This document shows, one piece after another, positions 6,968 to 12,790 of a DNA stretch of 12,790 bases. Position numbers and translations under genes: made by a program. The notes below the pieces were generated by a model, which made no database searches, had not been told where the DNA came from, and saw only the letters and a program-made list of their open reading frames with translations. This stretch comes from JBEIUL01 sp044356865 (GTDB taxonomy: Bacteria; Planctomycetota; Phycisphaerae; Phycisphaerales; SM1A02): positions 1 through 12,790 of the forward strand of contig JBIKVN010000076.1 of the NCBI GenBank assembly GCA_044356865.1, written 5' to 3'. How positions within the stretch are numbered: position 1 is the first letter of the stretch; the number at the start of each line of letters is the position of its first letter.

Positions 6968-8143
6968 TCAGGCGGCCGCGACGTCGATCCCCACCATCCG
7001 GGCGAGGACCCGAACGATCGCGAACGCGCCGAATCCGCTGGTGGTCGAGAAGACCGCGCTTCCGGTGAGGAAGACCCACATCAGCACGGTCCCCCACCGC
7101 GGGATCCGGTCGATCGCCGGGATCCGGCCGCCCCGGGCCCGTCGGGCCCGCGCCACCATGAGCGCCGCACACACCCCGCTCGCGTGGTAGAGGCCCCAGG
7201 CGAGGAAGTTCAGGTTCCCCGCGTGCCACAGGCCCATGACGGTGAAGGTGAGGTATACGCCGAGCCACGGGTTCCGCGTCAGTCCGAGCGTCGGCATGTA
7301 GACGTACCGCTGCGTCCACGCCGCGAGCGTCATGTGCCACCGCTTCCAGAACTCGGCGATGTTCCGGGCCGTCAGCGGATGGTCGAAGTTCTCCATGACC
7401 CGGATCCCGAACAGCCGGCTCGCGCCGATCGCGATGTCCGAGTAGCCCGCGAAGTCGAAGTAGCCGTAGACGAAGGTACAGGCCAGGTAGGCCCAGACCT
7501 CGCCCGGCGACATCGACGCGAGGCGGTCGAGGAACGAGCCGGCGCCGCGACCGTCGAGAAGCAGGTCGAAGACGAGGAGCTCGGCGATCACGAACTTCTT
7601 GACGAGGCCGGACGCGATGCGGCGCAGGCCCTCGACGATCGACGCCAGGGCGGGCCGGACCTCGGCGTTCTTCAGGAAGTGGTCGTACTGCTCGATCGGG
7701 CCGGCGGTGAAGATCGGGAAGAGGAAGACGTAGGCCGCGAAGGTCGCGGGCGAGCGGTCGCGCAGGTTCCCGCGGGCGATCTCGATGCCGACGTGCACGA
7801 GCTTGAACACGAAGAAGCTGATGCCGACCGGCAGGGCCACCGAGGCCAGCGACGATTCCGGCGCCAGCTGGCGGGCGAGCTCGGGCACGTACTTGAACCA
7901 CGCGAGGTAGCCGAGCAGCACGAGCAGGCAGAGCCGCAGCCGGCGGTTGGGCGTGGGGGCGGCCGGCACCGACCAGGTGAGCAGCATGAGCCCGGCGAGC
8001 ACCACGAGGCCCCACGCCGAGATCGTGGCGACGTACGCCGCGGACAGCGCCGCGAGCACCCACATGCGGACCGCGGCCGGCGCGAGCCAATAGACCGGCG
8101 GGCCGACGACGAGCAGGAGCCAGAAGAGGGGATTCGTGACCAC
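6968..8143 (-). CDS. membrane-bound O-acyltransferase, DltB/AlgI family
   Basis: 391-residue polytopic MBOAT that takes an acyl group from a cytoplasmic thioester and passes it to an acceptor at the outer face. Conserved blocks are LPVGISFFVFKLVHVGIE (about 104-121), FPIFTAGPIEQYDHF (142-156), FDFAGYSDIAIGASRLFGI (229-247), EFWKRWHMTL with His270, and GLWHAGNLNFLAWGLYH with the catalytic His307. About ten hydrophobic segments are apparent. The C-terminus ends IDVAAA and lacks the FxYxxF hexapeptide that some MBOATs carry fused, fitting the presence of a separate shuttle microprotein upstream. The start is GTG at 8143. TGAGG (8155-8151), formed partly by the microprotein stop codon, serves as ribosome-binding site seven bases away. 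PatB/AlgI-type polysaccharide O-acetylation is the alternative, but those act with acetyl-CoA or acetate donors, and a carrier protein is encoded here. Confidence 0.93.
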   Translation of the reverse strand: MVTNPLFWLLLVVGPPVYWLAPAAVRMWVLAALSAAYVATISAWGLVVLAGLMLLTWSVPAAPTPNRRLRLCLLVLLGYLAWFKYVPELARQLAPESSLASVALPVGISFFVFKLVHVGIEIARGNLRDRSPATFAAYVFLFPIFTAGPIEQYDHFLKNAEVRPALASIVEGLRRIASGLVKKFVIAELLVFDLLLDGRGAGSFLDRLASMSPGEVWAYLACTFVYGYFDFAGYSDIAIGASRLFGIRVMENFDHPLTARNIAEFWKRWHMTLAAWTQRYVYMPTLGLTRNPWLGVYLTFTVMGLWHAGNLNFLAWGLYHASGVCAALMVARARRARGGRIPAIDRIPRWGTVLMWVFLTGSAVFSTTSGFGAFAIVRVLARMVGIDVAAA

Positions 8144-8152
8144 GTCGGAACC

Positions 8153-8293
8153 TCAGAATCCCTCGTAGCGGAAGACGCTGTCCTGGCTCGCGACCTGCAG
8201 GAGCTTCAGGATCGCGAGAATCAGCAGGCCGCCGAGCGTGAGGCCCTGGAGCGTCACGCCGAGCCGGCGGAACCACGGGTGCGGGTCGTTCAC
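8153..8293 (-). CDS. DltX-like membrane microprotein with C-terminal FxYxxF acyl-shuttle motif
   Basis: A 46-residue protein. The N-terminus NDPHPWFRR is basic and probably cytoplasmic. One hydrophobic helix spans about residues 13-34 (LTLGGLLILAILKLL core). A short polar stretch then leads to the last six residues F-R-Y-E-G-F, with Tyr43. In the Dlt pathway, DltX is a single-pass microprotein ending in FxYxxF; MBOAT DltB acylates that Tyr and DltD then takes the acyl group (established for Gram-positive dlt). Here size, topology, position of the motif at the very C-terminus, and placement between SGNH and MBOAT genes all match. The GTG start overlaps the upstream TGA as GTGA, and AAGGAG (8304-8299) lies five bases before it, strongly supporting translation. 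The substrate carried need not be D-alanine. Confidence 0.88.
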   Translation of the reverse strand: MNDPHPWFRRLGVTLQGLTLGGLLILAILKLLQVASQDSVFRYEGF

Positions 8294-9360
8294 GGTCGCT
8301 CCTTCGCCGCGGCGAGGCCGCGGAGCACCGCGGGCGCGAGCAGGTCGGTGGTGCGGGCCCGCGCGGCCGGGATCCGCAGGTGGATCCAGTCCCAGTAGTC
8401 CTCGACGGCGAGCCGGGCGGCCGAGAGGTCGACGAGCTCGACGTTCCAGCCCTCGACCATCGCGAACATCCGGGCGATCATCGCGCGGTATCGCTCGTCG
8501 CCGATCACCTCGTCGACGAAGCGGGGGTTCACCGGCAGCGACGTGACCACCACGGTCATCCGCGTGCGTGCACGCAGGGCCTCGAGGGCCCGCGTGAGGA
8601 GCTCGGCGTTCGCCGTGAAGTTGGCGTCGAACTCCGCAAGCCGCTGGCGGGTGAAATCGGCCCGCGACTGCCACTCCTCGGCCGACATCGCGGGGCGGTC
8701 GTCGTAGCGGTGGATGCGGCGGACCGGCGGGCCGAGCAGGAGGTTCCGCGGCAGGGCCAAGAGGCGCGGGAAGTAGAAGCGGAGGTTGTCGACAAGGAAG
8801 ATCCCGGTGGGGCTGGGCGGCGACTGGCCGGCGGCCCGGAGCTCGGCGTCGCGCCGCTCGGTCCGGAAGCCGAGTCGCGGCCAGATGAGCTCGTTGCCGG
8901 CGTCGTCGTCGCCCACCACGAAGCGACCGACGCCGAGACTCAGCACGAGGACCCCGCGGGTGCCGTCGGGGATCTCCTCGACGAGGCGCACGACTTCGCT
9001 GAGGCCCTGCCGGGCCTGGGTGAGCATCAGCAGTTCGGGTGCGGTCCCTTCGGACGCCGTGAGCTGCGACTCGAGTCGGGGACGGTCGATGATCTCGCGG
9101 GTCTCGGACGCGCCGAGCACGATCACGATCGGCCGCCCGTCGTCGCGACGGCGAAGCTCGAGCACCCGCGACGTCACCTCGAGGTCGTCGTCCGATCGGC
9201 CGAACGGCAGGAGGTCGCGACCGGTGCCCGATCCGACCAGCCGCTCGTCGATGAGCGCGCCGCACGCGACGATCGTGGTGAACGCCACCGCGATCGCGAT
9301 GAGCGTCGCTGCCGTCGAAGGCCGGAGCAAGGCCTCCTGAAATGACTTCCAGCGTCCCAT
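8290..9360 (-). CDS. membrane-anchored SGNH/DltD-like acyl transferase
   Basis: 356-residue protein with one N-terminal transmembrane anchor (about residues 17-37) and a large extracytoplasmic SGNH-type domain. The block I nucleophile is Ser85 in VLGASET, directly after a beta strand and comparable to the G-S-S-E motif of DltD. The block V catalytic pair is Asp324/His327 in YWDWIHL near the C-terminus. DltD takes the acyl group from the DltX tyrosine and hands it to the wall polymer; by context this protein plays that part here. It is the first gene of a tight set, overlapping the microprotein by GTGA. I chose ATG 9360; an upstream TTG (9456) would add 32 polar residues before the anchor and is unlikely. 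Overall similarity to DltD beyond these motifs cannot be judged by eye, and an AlgX/AlgJ-like transferase is the alternative. Confidence 0.8.
   Translation of the reverse strand: MGRWKSFQEALLRPSTAATLIAIAVAFTTIVACGALIDERLVGSGTGRDLLPFGRSDDDLEVTSRVLELRRRDDGRPIVIVLGASETREIIDRPRLESQLTASEGTAPELLMLTQARQGLSEVVRLVEEIPDGTRGVLVLSLGVGRFVVGDDDAGNELIWPRLGFRTERRDAELRAAGQSPPSPTGIFLVDNLRFYFPRLLALPRNLLLGPPVRRIHRYDDRPAMSAEEWQSRADFTRQRLAEFDANFTANAELLTRALEALRARTRMTVVVTSLPVNPRFVDEVIGDERYRAMIARMFAMVEGWNVELVDLSAARLAVEDYWDWIHLRIPAARARTTDLLAPAVLRGLAAAKERP
8299..8304 (-). promoter_or_regulatory. strong ribosome-binding site for the microprotein
   Basis: AAGGAG on the minus strand, inside the last codons of the SGNH gene and five bases before the microprotein GTG. 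It is the best Shine-Dalgarno match noticed among the gene starts in this window and decides the reality and start of this tiny gene. Confidence 0.8.
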
Positions 9361-9504
9361 GGCGAATGCCCGGCGGTTCCGGGAACCGTCGGGACCCCGT
9401 TCATCGGCATGCGGGAAGGCCTCGTTGAGGTGGATGCGGCAAGCGGAGGCAACCAAGCCGTCCGATAGGCTCGGGACGGGCGAACTCCGCGCGTCCCCGC
9501 CGGT
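9361..9504. promoter_or_regulatory. 144-base region that should hold the promoter of the acyl-transfer operon
   Basis: Lies between the AKR stop and the SGNH start, both on the minus strand. On the minus strand GCCTATCGG (about 9470-9462) contains a -10-like TATCGG, about 100 bases before the start codon, with no good -35. There is no obvious terminator hairpin with a T-run after the AKR gene. Read-through from the M28/AKR genes therefore remains possible. Confidence 0.25.
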
Positions 9505-10599
9505 TCAGAACCGCTCGGCGTCGCTCTTCGGCGACAGCGGCCACGGGTCGCTGGGCTGGCCGTTGATCGTGGTGCCGTTCTGGATGCCCGTGCGGACGAA
9601 CTCGAGGAAGTCGCAGGGGAACGGCAGTTCCACCCGCGAGAGCTCGTCGAGGCGGCGCGTGTCGTCGGGTGCGAGGCGCAGCGCTGCGGCGGCAAGGTTG
9701 TCGTCGAGCTGGGCGAGGGTGCGGGCGCCGATGATCGTGCTGGCGACGCCGGCGCGGTCCATCACCCAGCGGAGGGCCACCTGCGAGGGCGTCGCGCCGC
9801 GGGCAGCGGCGATCTCGCGGAGGGCGTCGATGATCGCGAAGGTGCGCTCGGTGAGGAACTTGCTGTCGGAACGGACGCGGGTGGAACCGTCGTCCTTGGG
9901 CGGGTTCGCGCGATCGAACTTCCCGCTGAGCACGCCGCCGCGGAGCGGGCTCCACGGGGTCACGCCGAGGTTCAGCGAGCGGGCCATCGGCATGAGATCG
10001 GCCTCGACGGTGCGCTGCAGCAGGCTGTACTCGATCTGGAGAGCGACGAGCGGCGTCCAGTCCCGCAGGTTCGCCTCGTACTGGGCCTGCACGCAGACCC
10101 ACGCCGGATGGTCGCTGAAGCCGAGGTAGCGCACCTTCCCCTGGCGGACGAGCATGTCGAGGGTGTGCATCACCTCGTCGATCGGGGTGAGGCGATCCCA
10201 GAAGTGGGCCCAGTAGAGATCGATGTAGTCGGTCTTGAGGCGGCGCAGCGACTGGTGGCACGCCTCGTAGATCGACTTCCGCCCCGCCCCGCCGCCGTTC
10301 GGGTCGCCGGGGTAGAGGTTGCCCATGAACTTCGTCGCGATCACCGTGCGGTCGCGCCGGCCGCGACCGGGGCCGGTCGTGAAGTAGTCGCCGAGGATCG
10401 CCTCGGAGTGGCCCTTGGTGTAGATGTTCGCGGTGTCGATGAAGTTGCCGCCGCGCTCGAGGTAGCGGGTGAGGACCTTCTCGGAGTCGGCGGGCGTCGA
10501 GCCGAAGCCCCACTCCTCGCCGAAGGTCATGGCGCCGAGGCAGAGGGGCGAGACGCGAAGGCCGGAACGGCCGAGGGTGACGAAGTCGGTGAGGGACAT
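9505..10599 (-). CDS. aldo/keto reductase
   Basis: 364-residue NAD(P)H-dependent oxidoreductase of the AKR superfamily, a TIM barrel reducing aldehydes or ketones in the cytoplasm. The catalytic tetrad is visible: Asp55 and Tyr60 in DTANIY, Lys90 in ATKF, and His132 in YWAHFWD. The opening LGRSGLRVSPLCLGAMTFG is the classical AKR N-terminal strand and loop. GFSDHP, the PWSPLRGGVLSGK segment and STIIGARTLAQLDDN near the end are the usual cofactor-binding elements. The start has GGGAG about seven bases upstream, inside the end of the M28 gene, whose stop is only four bases away, so the two are co-transcribed. The substrate is unknown; many bacterial members of this group are general carbonyl reductases. 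Confidence 0.94.
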   Translation of the reverse strand: MSLTDFVTLGRSGLRVSPLCLGAMTFGEEWGFGSTPADSEKVLTRYLERGGNFIDTANIYTKGHSEAILGDYFTTGPGRGRRDRTVIATKFMGNLYPGDPNGGGAGRKSIYEACHQSLRRLKTDYIDLYWAHFWDRLTPIDEVMHTLDMLVRQGKVRYLGFSDHPAWVCVQAQYEANLRDWTPLVALQIEYSLLQRTVEADLMPMARSLNLGVTPWSPLRGGVLSGKFDRANPPKDDGSTRVRSDSKFLTERTFAIIDALREIAAARGATPSQVALRWVMDRAGVASTIIGARTLAQLDDNLAAAALRLAPDDTRRLDELSRVELPFPCDFLEFVRTGIQNGTTINGQPSDPWPLSPKSDAERF

Positions 10600-10603
10600 G
10601 GGT

Positions 10604-12649
10604 TCACTCCCGCGGCTGCGAGGCCTTCAGGGTCACGGTGACGGTCTCTTCCTTGCCGTCGCGACGGAGGGTGATCTTCACCCGATCGCCCGGCTGGTGC
10701 TCGCGAAGCCGGGCCATCATGTCGCCGGCCCCGTTGAGTTCCTTGCCCTCCCAGGCGAGCAGCACGTCGCCCTTGCGGATGCCCGCCTCGGCGGCGCTGG
10801 TCTCCGCCGAGACGTTCTCGACGAGCACGCCGGGCTCGCCGTCCTCGGCCATGCCGGGCATGACCCCAAGCCGCACGCCGGCGTAGCCGCGGTCGGGCGT
10901 CTTGCCGCCGTCGGTCGAGGTGAACTTCAGCCGCTCGGGGTCGTCGACGAGGTCGAGCGAGATGCTCTCGACAAGGTCGAGCACCGCAAGGGCTCCGGCC
11001 GGATTGACGGTGTGGGCCCGGTCGCCGGGCCGGTGGTAGAGATCGTGCGTGCCGGTGAAGAAGAAGAGCACGGGCACGCCGGCGCCGTAGAAGTTCGCGT
11101 GATCGCTCGGGCCGCGTCCGTTCGGGTCGGCGCGGATGGTCAGGCCGCTGGCCGTGAAGTGCGGGGCGAGCTTGGCGTCGAAGCCCTCGGCGCTGCCGAT
11201 GCCGCCGACGTTGAGCTCGTCGCTGCGGAGCCGACCCATCATGTCGAGGTTGAACATCGCGGTGATGCGGTCGGCGGGAAGCGACGGGTTCTTGACCCAG
11301 TGCCGCGAGCCGTCGAGGCCGCTTTCCTCGGCGCTGAAGCCGAGGAAGAGCACGCTGCGGAGGTTCGCGTCGGGCGGGGCGGCCGCGTACTCCTCCTGCA
11401 GGCGACGGGCGAGGACGAGCAACGCCCCGGTGCCGCTGGCGTTGTCGTCGGCGCCGGGATGGAGCTGGCCGCGGTTGGCCGGATCGGCGCCGAAGAGGCC
11501 GTAGCCCACGTGATCGAAGTGGGCGCCGACCACGAGCCACTCGTCGGCCAGCGGGCCGCGGCCGCGGAGGATGCCGCCGACGTTGGCCGCGGGCACCTTG
11601 CCGTCGGCGACCTTCGCGGCGACGGTCACCGGTCGGTCGGCGGCGAGGGCGATGGTCTGGAGCGAGCCGTCGTCGCAGAGCGAGCGCAGCGTCGCGAGGT
11701 CGCGGCCCTGCGGATCGAGCGTCTTCACCCACGCGTCGGCGACCTCGGGCGTGACCTGCACGACCGGCACGCCGACCGGCTCGCCGAAGCGGCTGGATCG
11801 CAGGTCCTCGAGGCCGGGCGGGGCGTCTTTCGCGCCGGGCGCATTCACCATCACGATCGCGGCGGCGCCGAGATCGGCGAGATGCCTGATCTTCGGGCCG
11901 ATCGCCGAGGCGGGAGTGAAGCGACGGCCGCCCCACTTGCTCTGGCCCTCGGCGTCGAGCGGCTCGTAACGGAAGAACAGCACGACTCGGCCCTTCACGT
12001 CGTCGACCGAGCTCTGGGCGAAGCTCGTGTAGCCGTCCGGGCCTTCCTTGATCGCGTAACCCGCGAAGGCCAGCGGCGCCGACGCCTCGCCCTCGCCCGA
12101 GACGGCGAGCACCGTAAAGTCGCGGCCCGCCGCGAATTCCCGGCCGCCGAAGCCGAGCCGCGCGACCTCGACCTTCCGCTCGCGGCCGCTCAGCTCGAAC
12201 GGCTGGCGGAACGACTGCGACTCGCTGAATGCCGGCTCGAGGCCGACTTTCGCCATCCACCACTCGAGGTACTCGACGGCGCGGTCGTGCCCGCCGGTGC
12301 CCGGGGCGCGGCCCTCGAACCACGGGTTCGAGAGGGTCTGCACGTGTTGGTACCACTCGATCGCGTCGGGCCCGAGCTCCTCGAAAAGCTGCCGCAGGTT
12401 CGTGGTGCGGGCGTCGACCGCGACCGCGAGATCCTTCGGCTGGAACCCGTAGGGATTGACGGCGCCGCGGACGATGCGCTCGGGCGGGGCGGACGCAGGT
12501 TCCGGCGCGACGGGCTCCGGAGCCGCGACCGGCGGCTCGGGGGCCGGGGCGGTCGCGACCGGCCGCGGGCTGCAGGCGAGCGGGGCGAACGCGAACGCGA
12601 ATGCGAACGCGAAGCGGCGGACTTCGGCGGTGGGGAGGCGGGACTTCAT
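10604..12649 (-). CDS. M28 family metallopeptidase with PA-like insert and C-terminal PDZ domain, exported
   Basis: 681-residue zinc aminopeptidase-like protein. The N-terminus MKSRLPTAEVRR is followed by an unusual FA repeat (13-22) and PLAC with Cys26, a possible but non-canonical lipobox, so a lipoprotein or secreted protein is likely. A Pro/Ala/Glu linker runs to about residue 60. A PA-like insert (about 180-340) precedes the catalytic metal ligands: His377 and Asp379 in AHFDH, Asp402 in GADDNASG, Glu441-Glu442 in SAEESG, Asp469 in NLDMMG and His539 in HDLYHRPGD. A PDZ domain occupies about 590-676 (GVRLGVMPG, then EAGIRKGDVLLAWEG) and would bind peptide C-termini or direct substrates. 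ATG 12649 is preferred because it begins a basic signal peptide; the upstream GTG 12706 only adds a Pro-rich stretch. The AKR follows in the same operon. Confidence 0.93.
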   Translation of the reverse strand: MKSRLPTAEVRRFAFAFAFAFAPLACSPRPVATAPAPEPPVAAPEPVAPEPASAPPERIVRGAVNPYGFQPKDLAVAVDARTTNLRQLFEELGPDAIEWYQHVQTLSNPWFEGRAPGTGGHDRAVEYLEWWMAKVGLEPAFSESQSFRQPFELSGRERKVEVARLGFGGREFAAGRDFTVLAVSGEGEASAPLAFAGYAIKEGPDGYTSFAQSSVDDVKGRVVLFFRYEPLDAEGQSKWGGRRFTPASAIGPKIRHLADLGAAAIVMVNAPGAKDAPPGLEDLRSSRFGEPVGVPVVQVTPEVADAWVKTLDPQGRDLATLRSLCDDGSLQTIALAADRPVTVAAKVADGKVPAANVGGILRGRGPLADEWLVVGAHFDHVGYGLFGADPANRGQLHPGADDNASGTGALLVLARRLQEEYAAAPPDANLRSVLFLGFSAEESGLDGSRHWVKNPSLPADRITAMFNLDMMGRLRSDELNVGGIGSAEGFDAKLAPHFTASGLTIRADPNGRGPSDHANFYGAGVPVLFFFTGTHDLYHRPGDRAHTVNPAGALAVLDLVESISLDLVDDPERLKFTSTDGGKTPDRGYAGVRLGVMPGMAEDGEPGVLVENVSAETSAAEAGIRKGDVLLAWEGKELNGAGDMMARLREHQPGDRVKITLRRDGKEETVTVTLKASQPRE
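12585..12614 (-). repeat. hexanucleotide tandem repeat inside the M28 signal peptide
   Basis: Five consecutive 6-base units (plus strand GCGAAC, GCGAAC, GCGAAT, GCGAAC, GCGAAG) encode alternating Phe-Ala in the hydrophobic core of the signal peptide. Unit changes keep the reading frame but lengthen or shorten the core by two residues. Confidence 0.9.
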
Positions 12650-12790
12650 GGAACCAAGCTCGGTGGGAGGGAACGGAGGCGGCCGCGGGACGGCGAGAAG
12701 TCCCACGTTACCGGCGGTCGGGGGGGGGTTTCCCGTGCGGCGAACCGGGACTCACAGCCTATCCGCGACCGCGGCAACGCCGCGCCGCCG
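12650..12790. promoter_or_regulatory. upstream region of the M28 gene, with putative -10 (12705-12710) and G9 tract
   Basis: No gene is seen in these last 141 bases. On the minus strand TAACGT (12710-12705) followed by GGG matches the TANCRTG pattern of the other candidate promoters here and would leave a leader of about 50 bases. A run of nine G (12720-12728, plus strand) falls where the spacer to a -35 would be. On the plus strand CCTATCC (12759-12765) might belong to a promoter for a gene to the right, but none is visible. Confidence 0.3.
12720..12728. repeat. G9 homopolymer tract
   Basis: Nine consecutive G on the plus strand in the M28 upstream region, directly readable. Such tracts are prone to slippage and to sequencing error. 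Confidence 0.9.

Noticed and set aside
6825..8276. Minus-strand frame upstream of and continuous with the carrier protein
   Set aside because: It overlaps the MBOAT gene in another frame and has no recognisable protein features. The carrier protein starts at ATG 6824 with its own ribosome-binding site.
7184..8398. 404-codon plus-strand frame opposite the MBOAT and microprotein genes
   Set aside because: Highly charged Glu/Arg-rich antisense artefact that conflicts with the well-supported minus-strand genes.
6968..9360. Alginate/cellulose-type O-acetylation locus (AlgI/AlgJ/AlgX)
   Set aside because: A carrier protein, an adenylating ligase and a separate FxYxxF microprotein fit a Dlt-type donor route better. 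No polysaccharide synthase is in the window, so the final acceptor stays open.
9361..9456. Longer SGNH protein starting at TTG 9456
   Set aside because: It would place 32 charged residues before the membrane anchor and use a rare start, whereas ATG 9360 gives a normal anchored N-terminus.
12650..12706. Longer M28 protein starting at GTG 12706
   Set aside because: It adds a Pro-rich stretch before a well-formed signal peptide and overlaps the candidate -10 box.
1..12790. CRISPR arrays, tRNA/rRNA genes, insertion sequences, phage or attachment sites
   Set aside because: No repeat-spacer pattern, cloverleaf-like segment, transposase, integrase or terminal inverted repeat was found on reading both strands.

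Overview
This is a very GC-rich, gene-dense bacterial window. It has short leaders, GTG as well as ATG starts, several overlapping or nearly overlapping genes, and no tRNA, rRNA, CRISPR array or mobile element that I can see. Gene content (Tat-type amidase, large M28 peptidase with a PDZ domain, PAPS-type sulfotransferase, and an acyl ligase plus PLP decarboxylase pair of the kind known from exosortase/EPS loci) suggests a Gram-negative-type envelope. A planctomycete (Phycisphaerae-like) is my best guess, but that is an impression and not proven from the sequence.

Layout. (1) 3-533, minus: the 3'-truncated end of a RimJ/RimL-type GNAT acetyltransferase. It is divergent from (2) 584-2281, plus: an amidase-signature hydrolase with a twin-arginine signal. 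(3) 2315-2707, plus: NADH-quinone oxidoreductase subunit A (nuoA), standing alone. (4) 2819-5625, plus: an AMP-forming ligase and a group-IV PLP decarboxylase overlapping by ATGA. (5) 9360-5633, minus, convergent with (4) across a 7-base gap: an SGNH-type protein, a 46-residue membrane microprotein, an MBOAT acyltransferase, an acyl carrier protein and a sulfotransferase. (6) 12649-9505, minus: an M28 metallopeptidase with a C-terminal PDZ domain, then an aldo/keto reductase 4 bases downstream.

The main discovery is regions 4+5. Together they hold every logical part of a Dlt (teichoic acid D-alanylation) machine: ligase (DltA role), carrier protein (DltC role), MBOAT (DltB role), SGNH transferase (DltD role) and a DltX-like microprotein. 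The microprotein lies at 8153-8293 and is easily missed because it is only 46 residues long. It ends exactly in F-R-Y-E-G-F, matching the FxYxxF C-terminal acyl-shuttle hexapeptide of DltX, whose Tyr carries the acyl group between MBOAT and DltD. The SGNH, microprotein and MBOAT genes are tightly coupled (GTGA overlap, then a 9-base gap).

Two extra enzymes distinguish this locus from dlt: a PLP decarboxylase and a sulfotransferase. My working model is inference. The ligase, which has an amino-acid-type Asp in its A4 motif, loads an amino acid onto the carrier protein. The decarboxylase converts the free or carrier-bound amino acid to an amine-bearing acyl group. MBOAT, microprotein Tyr43 and SGNH Ser85 then relay that group across the membrane to an envelope polymer, which the sulfotransferase may also modify. 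No substrate can be read from the sequence.
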